From: Beverwykella pulmonaria
Taxonomy: Eukaryota > Ascomycota > Dothideomycetes > Pleosporales > Melanommataceae
Reading direction: 5' to 3'
Length of the DNA: 64,000 bases
Assembly (NCBI GenBank): GCA_001599595.1
Contig: BCHH01000008.1
Coordinates: 1,764,046 to 1,828,045 of the forward strand
Each line of letters opens with the position of its first letter. Position 1 is the stretch's first letter. Shown here piece after piece: positions 54,096 to 64,000 of this stretch. A program made the position numbers and the translations under genes. The notes below the pieces were generated by a model. The model searched no databases and was not told the origin of the DNA. It was given only the letters and a program-made list of their open reading frames with translations.

Positions 54096-55825
54096 TCAGA
54101 AGAAAGAAACCTTCACGTCCCTCGCGGGTTGCAGCACAATATCGGCATGCATGCCCGGCAACATCCCCTCCATCCTATTCTCAACCCCCTCAAACTTCTG
54201 AAACAGCCTCACAAGCGTATATCCCATCTCCGTAAGCGCAAACTGCTGGCCGACGCAAATTCGCGGGCCGCCATTAAACGGCACATACGTCCAGGACTTG
54301 GGGGTCCATCCGTCCCAGCGCTCAGGCACAAACCGATCGACAGCCGGGAAGCCAGACTCAGGAGGCGGGTACAGGTCAGGACGACGCTGCATGACGAGCG
54401 TGGAGTAGCCGACTGGGGTTCCTTTAAGGACCCCAATGGGAGATGTGCCGTCGGGGCCGCCACCGGTGGGCAGGGTTGTGTCAGTGAGGGACATGCGGAC
54501 GTTGAAGGGAACAGTGGGGTAGAGGCGGAGGGTCTCGTTAAGGATATGCTGGAGGTATTTCATGTCTTTCAAGTCTTGGTACGTGGGCGCGCGCTCGAGG
54601 CCGACATGGTCGATAATCTCCTGGCGCAGTTTCGCGGTGACGGCGGGCTGGAGAGACATCTCATAGATTGCCCACGTGAGGGTGCAAGCCGTGGTGTCGC
54701 GTCCAGCGAGCAGAACGGAGATGAGCTGGTCGCGGAGCACCTTGCGATCTCGGGTGTAGGCTGCGATGGAGTGCAGGAACGTGTAGCCCTCATCACGGTT
54801 GGTTTTCTCTTCGAGTTCTTTGGCGGACAATGAAAGCGCTTCCTCGACGTATTGGTTCAGGAAGTCGTCGACAATTTTGAGGCCGCTATAGAATCCCATC
54901 TTCTTGCGGGGGATCATCCAGCTCAGCGGTCTGGAGGCGTTAGATCAGTCACTCACGCCAATTGGGTGAAAACATACCCGATCCTGGCAATGAGTCCTTG
55001 TATACGCTGTACGTTGAAGAACGCATCCGCGAAGGCGGTCTGCGGATTCCTCAAGCTCTCCACGCTTTTGCCTAGCAGGAAGTGGGTTGCAGCGTCCAAC
55101 GTGTATCCACAAGCAGGTCAGCCCCGTAATATGACCGCAAAGAAGTAGGAAGTACCTAAACATCAAGTCCAAGATGTCGACTTCTTGATTGCCGCCAAGC
55201 TTCTCCAACAGAATCTGAGTATGCTCCTCAAAGATATCAAGATCGCTAACGCGGTCCTTGATGAACTGGGGTCGAATCAACTGCCGCGAATTGTGCCATT
55301 GATCGCCGTCTGTCGTGAAAATGCCTGTTGCCACCAGTCAGCGATGACTTCCTTTTCCATTATCTTTCCCGTCCTCGTATTTCACCACCTGTCAAAAGAC
55401 TGTGGGAAGAGCATACTGTCACCGAGGAACTCATGCCAATCCAGCCTGAATGCCTCCCCCTTTCCAAATTCCTTAAACTGCGTGGCCAGTATGGCCTTCA
55501 CATTATCCGGATCCGCCGTCAGGATCACTCTCTCGGCGCCATCGCTCTCAATGGTATACCTTCCATGGCAATACTCCTTGAACATGCGCAGCCAGAGCTC
55601 GTAATTCTCATCTTTCAGCATGTATTGCAGGATCTGGTAGAGGAAGTCGACGCCATAAGGCAGGTATGTTCTGCGGATAGGCGCGCGCGAGCCGAGGCGG
55701 GCGATGCGCCGGTTGCGGGCGAATTTGGTGAGTTTGGTTTTGATAAAGAGGGCGAGAACGAGGAAGAGGAGGATGTAGGGCGTGGTGAGGTAAGGGCGGG
55801 CGTGGTCGAGCATTGTGGGCGGCAT
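54096..55825 (-). CDS. Cytochrome P450, CYP52-like
   Basis: Membrane-anchored P450 monooxygenase similar to alkane/fatty-acid omega-hydroxylases of the CYP52 clan. Exons 55825-55417, 55324-55156, 55106-54978, 54930-54096; 513 aa. N-terminal anchor TPYILLFLVLALFIK, then the hinge and YLPYGVDFLYQIL. After intron 1, SIFTTDGDQWHNSRQLIRPQF; after intron 2, YTLDAATHFLLGKSVESL. I-helix AGRDTTACTLTW, ExxR motif NETLRLYPTVPFNVR, PERW (RFVPERWDGW), and heme-binding FNGGPRICVGQQFAL with the axial cysteine. The frame fits only if intron 2 (55155-55107) starts GTACTT but ends GG (CTTGTGG) instead of AG, with branch GCTGAC 12 nt before it. Either the site is mutated or mis-assembled, or the gene is defective. 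Confidence 0.87.
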
Positions 55826-56733
55826 GTTTGGGAACCTTGAGGGGTTTCTGTGGAGGGTGAGACTAGAAGTGAAGGTGCGGGTTTGTGGAGTGATACCAGG
55901 ACCAGAGACGGCAACTTACCAGATGAAGAAGGAAGAAACCCGGGCACCTGCACGAAAGTCTGACACGGCTGCTTCGTATTGCCGTTCCTTGTAGGAAAAA
56001 TGAAACCCCGAGAAGCCGAATTTCTCACGCATTCCACCGTGGAAGAATCATCCACGATGCCATGAACAAACCCACCTTTGTATACACTTGCATCCGTCAT
56101 ATGCAACTGTCGGTCCCTTACCTCGGCCCAACGGAATCCGGTCTAGCATCGCAAAACCAGCTGCATTGGAACCAATGCATGCTCGCGTGCGGGCAGAGAA
56201 TGCGGGGTCCGTGGATCGCGATGCGACATGGGTAGTGGAGGGAAGTGTGGGGTGATGCGGAGGGACCTTCACCGGCGGGCGAACGTTAGTCCTATTGGCT
56301 GAGACCAACCAATCAGAGAAGGAGGATCTGGCTAATGAGAATGAACACCCAGTGTTCTCTCACCATGGGTGGTAGGTAGACGAGATGTGGTCTTCGGGCT
56401 CTTTCCACGCAATGAAGAGTACTATGCTCGATAGAACATGATTTTGGTCGGACACGATGGCTCCACGCGCTCTGCTCCCGTAAGCCCGCTTCAAAAAATC
56501 GACGCATCCATCAACAACAGATTTATGCGTCAAATTTAAAGAACTTGCTTCGAGACAATAACAACAACAACATTGAGCAAAGAAAATCCGAGAGTATGCT
56601 CGTTACATCGTAAATATTAGACTATAGATTGCCATCACTTCCCTGCCTTCAAATCTTTTTCGAGTACATCCATTAAGTCAGTCAACTCTCCACCTGAACC
56701 TCCAGCACTCTCCCATCGCCCATCGCCATCCAC
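55826..56733. other. Intergenic, no gene recognised
   Basis: About 900 bp between the P450 start and the GH20 stop. Contains several CCAAT/ATTGG words near 56290-56315 (TATTGGCTGAGACCAACCAAT, an imperfect inverted pair), possible promoter elements for the P450. No gene. Confidence 0.45.
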
Positions 56734-58764
56734 CTACGGCGTATACCCCAACTGGCACTGCATCCCATCCATCGTACAATACGGCATCTGGATCGGCTCT
56801 GCCCCCACCCCCCTCGCTACAAGCCTCTCCCTCATCTCGCCCAGTCTAGGGCTCGCCTCAATCTGACTCCTATTATTTCCCTGCGCATCCTTAGCTCCAC
56901 TCCACAGAATCTCCGCCGCCGCCGCCGCCCGTGGCCAAACCATTCTATCAAGGTTGACAGGGTCTGTCTGCTCGGCCCACATATGCGCTTCGCCTCCGAG
57001 TACGAGGTGCTGGTTCTCAGGGGGCACGCCGGCGAGCGGGTCGTACGAGTAGATCAGGCGCCAGTTGTGGAAGGGGGCGCAGTAGTCGTTGTCTAAAGTA
57101 CAGAGCGAGGGTTAGAATTTGGGGAAGAGGGGTATTAGAGAAGAGAACATGGGACAGGGCCATACGTACAAGGCCAGGAGTCTCCGGAGATAGAAGGGTC
57201 CAAGTCGAGCCATTGGCCTTTCCCGCAGTCAAGATACTGGTTCCCAGTTCGTTAGTCTCATATCTACGGAAAGTAGGACAAGGAAACGTACCCAGTACTG
57301 ATAGTTTCCCACCAACGTTTTATGACCCTTCGCCACAATCTGCGCAACTCCCTCATCACTCTGCCAACTCTGCACAATGACATCCTTTCCTAGAGTGAGA
57401 TTCCAGTCCAGAAGCATCTCTTCCCAGACAATAGGCGTCATCCCTAGCTTTCGTACTCGATCATGGTTCCTTTCGACGAACTTCTGCATCAGCGGCTGCA
57501 GCACCGCCGGATCATTCGACTTGACTGTTTCGTCTAGTTGATACGCATTCTTATTGACCTCATCACCACCAGTATGAAAGTACGACGAGTACGGCTTGAT
57601 CCTCGGAAGCAAATCTCCAAACAATGTATCCAAGAAATGGTCTACAGCCGAGGAATTTAGTTTCAGCGTTCCAGAGGGTGGCTCTGCGGCATACGTGTCC
57701 CAGTTCGGCTGGACGTTAAACGCAGCGATGAGATCGGGATAGCTGAGCGCGATGGAGGAGGTATGGCCTGGCATGTCGATCTCCGTAATCAATTCCACAC
57801 CTTGGATCGCCGCGTGGTACTGAATATCCTGGAAATCTTCGACCGAGTATATCAGGTCTGGGCGGTACGCACCCTTCGCTGCGAGGTCGGGAAGGGCGGG
57901 TATCTCGAGGGGCCAGGACTGGCTGTCTGTGACATGGAGGTGGAAGCGGTTCATCTTGGTGTACGCCACGGCATCGATATTCCTCTTGATATCCTGGACG
58001 CTGAAAAAGTTCCGCGAGACGTCGAGGTTCAGACCGCGATGCTGGAACTTGGGCGCATCGAAGATCTTGACCGGCGCAAGTGTGGTGTACACACCCCCTT
58101 TCGAGTGCTTGTAGAAGAGCTGCGTGAAAGTCGTCAGACCCCTCACAATGCCCACTGAGGAGTTGGCGCGGATCGTAGCCTCACCCTCTTTGGTCAAAGA
58201 AAGCGTGTACGACTCATCGACCTCACCGGCGAGCGGCTTCGCAACGCCCTCTGGGTCGTCCTCCAGCAATTCGAGATTAATCGCCGAAATATACGTCGCC
58301 TCGCTCTTGTGCGGCTGGTTCCACGCTCTCGGGTGGAACTTCCACGGTACAAAATTCTTCTGGAAGATTGTGCGATGAGTCTGCGTAATCGCATAGTCGA
58401 CTATATCATCTCCAGATGGAGATTTGGAAAACGTCGCATTGCCGTTGCTGTACCAGTTTTCCCCACCCTGGCCACCTTGGTTCCCACGCGGTTGGCGAAT
58501 GCTGCGTTTGTATTCAGGCTGGGACTGGGGCCAAAAGCCCGTCAGCCATGAGGCCACCCAATCGAAATACATGTTTGAGTTGATGGCATTTTGAAAGGGA
58601 AGAGGTCCAGAGCCTACATTCACATTGCCTGTGCCAGCCGTCCAGTAATAAGCTACATCTTCTGCTATCCACAATATAGTTTCGCCGTGCGAGTACTCTA
58701 CGGGGATGGGCCATATGGCCGTGGCTACGGAAGCGAAGAAGGGGAGAGAGAGGAGAGATCTCAT
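56734..58764 (-). CDS. Secreted beta-N-acetylhexosaminidase, GH20
   Basis: Exo-chitinolytic enzyme removing GlcNAc from chitin oligomers. Exons 58764-57292, 57236-57170, 57092-56734; introns of 55 and 77 nt; 632 aa. Signal peptide MRSLLSLPFFASVATAIWPI. The N-terminal GH20b domain runs to about residue 230; then the catalytic barrel: FQHRGLNLDVSRNFF, MNRFHLHVTDSQSWPLEIP, ELITEIDMPGHTSS, and the Asp-Glu pair in YFHTGGDEVNKNAY near residue 395. Further W-rich blocks are PIVWEEMLLDWNL, VIVQSWQS and GNYQYWYLDCGKGQWLD. After intron 2, YNDYCAPFHNWR and LGGEAHMWAEQTD lead to the end CTMDGMQCQLGYTP. Complete and typical. It neighbours the CRH1 gene on the same strand. Confidence 0.95.
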
Positions 58765-59518
58765 GGTGCAATGAAGTAGCACGAAGAGGAAGGGGGAGGG
58801 GAGAGGGGAGAAGGGAGATAAGTGTAGACAGAAATGGGAGAGACCACACGTCACATTAGCCAAATGGCATTTATTGAAAGGAGATCCCAGCAGGGAGGGA
58901 TAATATTGGAATGCAGAACGCTATTCATATACACTGGAATGGACGGCTGGCGCAAGTTTTGTACACGCGAGCTCTGGACGAGCACCGCTGGACGTTGGAA
59001 AGGCTTCTACCGGGTTAATGCAAATACAATGACGACAGAGCGCATTGAAGCTCTTCTGCAAGAGAGAGTGGTGTGAGCTTAGCCAAGCGATCGACAGGTC
59101 TTGGAAGCAAGGTTTATATACCCCGCTTAGTCACATCATTGCGGAGCTCACAACCAGGGTGGTACATGCTGTCACCCATACAGTTGGGATAGGAGACAAC
59201 AGAGAGAAGGCGAATACGAAAAGATCTGTTAGGTGTGTTCGCTCGATGTCATGCATAAGGAGAAGTTCGGTCTGATCAATTATTTTCATTCCTATAAGCA
59301 TATCCACTCTTCCCCGCATTATGTCCAGCTTCTATAGGAAGCCCTTAACCAATCCATGCCTCCAATTATTAACCATGATCATCGTGATCGTGAATGCATA
59401 CCTCCTGAGAGAGTTTCTTTCTATCTAATCAAAACAAGGGTTTCCATAACCCAAACGCCGTCGCTGATGCTAGGAACTATCCAGACGTGAAATCGAGATG
59501 GAGGTATATCGCCGTGGT
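58765..59518. other. Intergenic, no gene recognised
   Basis: 754 bp. A CT/GA-rich block directly upstream of the GH20 ATG (58770-58850 read on the minus strand) is a likely promoter-leader. The rest holds the terminator side of CRH1. Confidence 0.5.
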
Positions 59519-60981
59519 TTACAGTATGAGGGAGATGCCACCGATGCATGCCGCTAGTATAATAAAGCCCAAGTTGGCCAGCAACTGGAACGCGCTCGAA
59601 GCAGACGGAACAGGAGGAACAGATGAAGTTACCGCATTATTCTCCAAGACGTTAGCATTTGCACTGTTTGTTGGGGTAGCTTGCGTAGGCGATTTTGTGA
59701 TGAGGAAGCCTTTAGAGTCATACGACTTTGGCAGCGCCGAAGCGCCAGCCGCTACCGTAATGACTGTTGTGAAGCCCTGTTGGTCATAGGTGGTAATTAC
59801 CTCTGTATTAGAATTTCCAGAGGAAGCCGAAGGCGAAGGAACAGAAGACGGCGTAAAGGAAGCGGGTTGGGATGTCGACTGCAGAAAATGGTTAGCATGT
59901 ATTCAATCTAAAACAAGAAAGCAAAGATCTTACTGACAGGTGCCGAGCTAGGAGGAACCACTTTGCCCGAGTCTGAGACTGTCCACCCGCTCGGAAGGCC
60001 GGGATAATTAGCGTAGGTTGGCTGAGCCACTGTGGACAAAGTTGTCGTATCGGGCACCCAGGGGTAGATGCTGGGCTTGGTGTAGACAGATGTCTCCGTT
60101 GGCGTGAAGGGAATTGGCTGGCCGCTGGCCGTCGCGGTTACGGCTGGAGGGTTGACGACAATGGGGCTTCCGCCGTTGTTGATGGTGCCGCCGTTGGACT
60201 TGATAGACTGCCAGGTTCCGCTCTGATCGCCGTAGATGTATTGTGATCCGGTGGAGTAGTCGGCAACCTTGAGCGATTTGACTTGCATGGTGAAGGGGCC
60301 TTGGGAGTAGTCGGTGGGACCGCGAGCCCATTGAATGGTGCCTGGGGCATTCGCCGAATCTCCGCCGCTCCATGCACCAAACTTGATCTGCATCGGAGTC
60401 TGAGGATACTGGTTGTCGGCATTGGCAGGCTCCAGCGTTCGGACGGCTACGCCGTCAATGGACCAAACAATCTGGGTCGAAGTCCACTCAATGCTGTATG
60501 TCTTGAATTTCGACTGGCTTCCTGCATCCGCGTGGAAGGCGCCGCGGTTGTAGGTCGTCGTCTGGCCCTTTCCGAAGTAGTTTGTCTGAACCTCCTCCGA
60601 GTCGGCGCCGAGCCACTCCCAGTCAATCTCGTCGAGGTCGTCGGATTGCATGACGAAGCTGCTCACAATGCCTTTGCCCGGAGCCGCCTTCAACACCACG
60701 TCGACCTTGCCGAACATGATGTACCATTTCGAGGTCAATTGAGGAGCATCGCCGGACTTGGAGACGGTAAAGGACACGCCGTTGGAGTCGTATGTGGTGG
60801 CGCCTTGTGCGGTGAAGCTGTCGGAGGCAGAGGTGAAGTCGATGTTGACGGTGCGGCCGAGTGCCGAGTCTGCTGGGCAGTCGCTTCGGAGAGTAGGATT
60901 GCAATTTGTGTATGTTTGTGCTGCCGAGGGTGCAACAAGCAGCGCTGCAATAGCAACGACTGCTTTTATGGTAGAGCGCAT
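59519..60981 (-). CDS. CRH1: CRH1-type cell-wall transglycosidase, GH16
   Basis: Congo-red-hypersensitive family enzyme that links chitin to beta-glucan in the wall. Exons 60981-59938 and 59878-59519; one 59-nt intron (GTCAGT...GCAG); 467 aa. Signal peptide MRSTIKAVVAIAALLVAPSA. The N-terminal TNCNPTLRSDCPADSALG is typical. The catalytic GH16 motif DEIDWEWLG near residue 118 gives the E-x-D-x-x-E triad. Later blocks: QTNYFGKGQTTTYNRG, TYSIEWTSTQIVWSIDGV, QIKFGAWSGGD and IQWARGPTDYSQGPF. The second exon is Ser/Thr/Pro-rich and ends with the hydrophobic FIILAACIGGISLIL, so a GPI anchor is probable. The reading frame would end early (KIFAFLF) without the intron. Confidence 0.94.
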
Positions 60982-61849
60982 GCTGGATATGGATGTAAAA
61001 GGTATAAACGAGAGTGCGGGATCTCTGGGGAGAGGCGCCCAACTTTAGTTATACAGTTAATTCGAGGTGAAGGCAGTGAGGTAGATGGTGTAGAGGAGAG
61101 GATCTATCGAGCAATCCCGAGGTTATAAGGGCGGTAAGTGGAGTGATGAGTGCAGATACGGGCTCAAGAGGTCTCGAGGCAGATGAAAGTGTGAAGTGTG
61201 AGGATGACTGGGACAAGGGTACTGACGGGCAGGTGCATGTTAAAAAGACACCTGCCAGCCATCTCGCTAGCCCTCACTTACGTGGTCATTGGTAAATGCC
61301 GTGGCGCTGGGCTCTGGACGCTCGTGTTGGTGGAATAAGGACGAGGTTGGCAAGGGAACTGGATGGCTGGCAGGGTCCCAGCCACACTAGCGTGGCCCAA
61401 GCGGAAGAGGGCCAGGCTTGAGGCTGACAATAACGGTCGTGATGGCGATGCGTGGACGCTGGTACAATATTGAATGTGCGGCTCTACGGAGTGGAGTCTT
61501 GGAGAAGGTTCTTGATGAAGCTGTCATGCGATGAGCTGATGGTTTGGTTAGCAGGAGCGACACTGCAGGGCAAATGCGCGCCACACTTTGTGGCGTTCGT
61601 GCCCCGATCCCCGCAACACCACACCCACTTACAAGTAGACAGCGACCTGCTTGCATCTCTATCTTTAGACACGTGGTGCCACTCGCTCCCGATCCATCGC
61701 AGCAATAGCGCTCGCACCGAATCTGGACCCTGCATACTGCTGCTCTGGAGAAAACTTCTTCCCTTTCGAGATTTTCTGCGTCACGCGCCTCTTGGTCCAA
61801 CATATTCAATACGAGCAGGTCTCACCATCGAAGTAACATCACACGGACA
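60982..61849. other. Divergent promoter region, CRH1 and PRO2
   Basis: About 870 bp between two divergent starts. Frames on both strands here (such as 61387-61809) show no family signal. Transcription signals for both genes must lie here. Confidence 0.45.
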
Positions 61850-63438
61850 ATGTCTCTGACGAACGCAACACCGCTCGAGGTTGCTCGGGCAGCCCGACTT
61901 GGATCCCGCAAACTTGCAGTACTCTCGACTGAGGAAAGAAATGCGGCGCTGACTGCCATTCACACAGCATTGGCGGACGGAAAGGATGCGGTGCTGGCTG
62001 CCAACGCAAAGGACCTCGAGGCCGCAAACAAGGCCGCAGCGAACGGCACGCTAAGTGGGAGCCTGATCAAGCGGCTAGATTTGGGGAAGAAAGGGAAATA
62101 TGAGGATATGCTGCAGGGTATACTCGATGTGCGGGAGCTTGAGGATCCGAGTATGTGGATTTTCTATCATCAAAAAAGAAAAATCTCTCAAGTCGACTTT
62201 CATTCTGCTCTCATTCTCTCTCACATTTTATCGTTCTACCCACATCTAGGATGTCTCCATTCTCTCCAAATTAATTTCTCATCGCAACCCTAGTCTAACA
62301 CGCCTAAGTTAACAAAATCACCGCCCGCACCCTCCTTGATGACTCTCTCACCCTCTCCCGCATAACCTGTCCCATCGGCGTCCTCCTCATCATCTTTGAG
62401 GCCCGCCCCGAAGTAATTGCCAATATATCCGCGCTCGCCATAAAATCCGGCAACGCCGCCATTCTCAAAGGCGGAAAAGAATCAAACCACAGCTTCGCTG
62501 CTATCGCCAACATCATCTCAAATGCGCTGTCAACGACTGCTGTCCCAGCGAGCTGTCTGCAGCTCGTGCAGACGCATGATGCCATCGCCGAATTACTGAA
62601 GCTGGATGAATATATCGATCTGTGTATTCCGCGCGGCGGCAACAAGCTCGTCCGCATGGTCAAGGACACCACCACAATCCCCGTGCTCGGCCACGCAGAT
62701 GGAATATGCTGCACATACCTCTGCTCCGACTACCCCGTTGACAAAGCCATCAAGATTATTGTCGACGCTAAAGTCTCATACCCTGCTGGGTGCAACGCGC
62801 TGGAACAACTCCTCGTCTCCTCTTCCGCACTCACCAGCGTTCTCCCCGGTGTAGCCACCGCGCTCCTCGAAAAAGGCGTCTCCCTCCGCTGCGATGAATC
62901 CTCCCTCTCCGCCCTTAAATCGTCCCTTGACCCGCACTCGGCGGCCCTGCTCCAATCCGCTACGGACGCAGATTACACAACCGAATTCCTCGACCTCATC
63001 CTCGCAATTAAAACCGTTTCCGACGTCGAAGAAGCAATAACGCACATCAACGCACACTCCTCCCACCACACAGATGCCATCCTGACCCTCGACTCCGAAG
63101 CAGCGAAAGCTTTCCTCGCGGCCGTTGACTCCTCGTCCGTGTACTGGAACACGTCTACTCGGATGGCGGACGGGCAGCGCTACGGCTTCGGAACTGAGGT
63201 AGGCATCAGCACGAATAAGATACACAGTCGCGGACCGGTGGGATTGGAGGGGCTGACGATATACAAATGGCTACTTGTGGGGGATGCGCAGGTTAGCGCC
63301 GAGTATGGGGCTGGGGGAAAGCAGTGGAAACACGAGAAGTTGGCCGTAGGAGAGGAGGGTGATGAGTGGACGGCGAGGAACGAGGAGGAGAGGGAGGTGC
63401 TGCGGACATTGAGGGCTGGGCGGGCCAACAAAGTCTGA
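61850..63438 (+). CDS. PRO2: Gamma-glutamyl phosphate reductase
   Basis: Second step of proline synthesis: NADPH-dependent reduction of gamma-glutamyl phosphate to the semialdehyde. Exons 61850-62150 and 62309-63438; one 158-nt intron, the longest in the window (GTATGT, branch CTAAC, end TAAG); 476 aa. Starts MSLTNATPLEVARAARLGSR. Blocks: CPIGVLLIIFEARPEVIAN, LAIKSGNAAILKGGKES, DLCIPRGGNKLVRMV, and the catalytic cysteine in SYPAGCNALEQLL near residue 261. Then VYWNTSTRMADGQRYGFGTE and GISTNKIHSRGPVGLEGLTI, both typical of ProA. The C-terminal charged tail (EEEREVLRTLRAGRANK) is a little longer than in bacteria. No presequence; cytosolic. Confidence 0.96.
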
Positions 63439-64000
63439 GTGTCTAGCATGGTTTCTGATTTTATCTGATTTCAAATTGTCTGGCGTGGGAGGGCTATTTG
63501 CATCCCAAAACCAAAAGTCAAGTTACGAAATAGTTTCATATTCCTTTCCCTTCTCACCTCCTCTAATATTTTAAAGTTAACTGAATGTGCAACGGCTATC
63601 AAATCCCGGCTTCGGTCTAAAGTTCAGCCCGTCCAAAATAGTACCTGTAATATCTCAAATCAAGACCAAAGATTATTTGTATAACACCACAAATCTGTCA
63701 TTTTCTCGCAACAAACACAATGACCAAGACTGGTTGTATTTGGAATCCATGGATCAGAGGATGTTCCGATCTCCCGCCAGTTCCGTCTCGTTCAGTTGTA
63801 TATGCTGTACCGAGATGCAGTTGTATATATTGGAGTACTTAGATGCATGCAGCCATGAAAGGGATAAAGGAGGTTTGCCACGGAAGCACATCCCAGCGAG
63901 TGACAGGGGAGTGATATGTACCAGACATTCAGGTCAAGATCGAGCCAGAGTGCAAATGAAAGATTCTATATCTATTTGCAAGTGCTAAATAGCCGTTGCA
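63439..64000. other. Downstream flank, no gene recognised
   Basis: About 560 bp to the window end, AT-rich near the start, no family signal in any frame. Confidence 0.5.

Noticed and set aside
54129..54833. 234-codon plus-strand frame
   Set aside because: Antisense shadow of the P450 heme and I-helix exon.
60283..61128. 281-codon plus-strand frame
   Set aside because: Antisense to the CRH1 catalytic domain and its promoter; composition artefact of GC-rich coding DNA.
61387..61809. 140-codon minus-strand frame upstream of PRO2
   Set aside because: No family signal, lies in a divergent promoter region.
1..64000. CRISPR arrays, operons or bacterial-type signals
   Set aside because: Spliced eukaryotic genes throughout; no regularly spaced repeat-spacer pattern.

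Overview
The window is nuclear DNA of a filamentous ascomycete. The evidence is short GT-AG introns (mostly 36-95 nt) with CTNAC/CTAAY-like branch points, fungal-specific families (GH71, CRH transglycosidase, HET-domain NLRs, fungal FNT and FEX transporters, DUF1996), and a Fot1/pogo-type transposon whose reading frame is broken only by stop codons of the kind that repeat-induced point mutation (RIP) makes. A Dothideomycete (Pleosporales-like) is my best guess; this is inference. All exon models were built by hand from splice signals and protein family patterns, without alignment software.

Layout. 1-10.5 kb: 3' end of a patatin-like phospholipase, a secreted GH71 alpha-1,3-glucanase, a beta-lactamase-fold serine hydrolase, an unknown single-pass membrane protein, and a methyltransferase of the meroterpenoid AusD/Trt5 type. 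10.5-24.2 kb: repeat-rich and gene-poor, with a 127-131 bp inverted-repeat family, a second dispersed repeat, a complete but dead Fot1-like element (17281-19149) and a decayed end of another. Embedded are a tubby/LURP-like protein, a fluoride exporter (FEX) and a formate/nitrite transporter.

24.2-39.5 kb: an accessory block. It holds a six-exon CorA-like two-TM protein facing a four-exon P-loop GTPase with degenerate switch motifs, an MDR reductase, and two tandem NLR-type genes: HET-NB-ARC-TPR (31108-34636) and HET-NACHT-WD40 (35514-39450). The second contains a 938-N assembly gap inside its near-identical WD40 array. A pair of inverted ~57 bp repeats flanks it.

42.3-64 kb: denser, mostly conserved genes: succinyl-CoA:3-ketoacid CoA-transferase, an ERGIC-53/Emp47-type cargo lectin, prohibitin-2, a quinone oxidoreductase, a nine-exon secreted DUF1996 protein with micro-exons, a CYP52-like P450 with an abnormal 3' splice site, GH20 beta-N-acetylhexosaminidase, a GPI-type CRH1 wall transglycosidase, and gamma-glutamyl phosphate reductase.

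How the genes relate: GH71, GH20 and CRH1 all act on the wall (alpha-glucan, chitin oligomers, chitin-glucan cross-links) but are scattered, not clustered. The two NLRs are the likely self/non-self or incompatibility module. The best candidate for an undescribed system is the divergent CorA-like/GTPase pair beside them.
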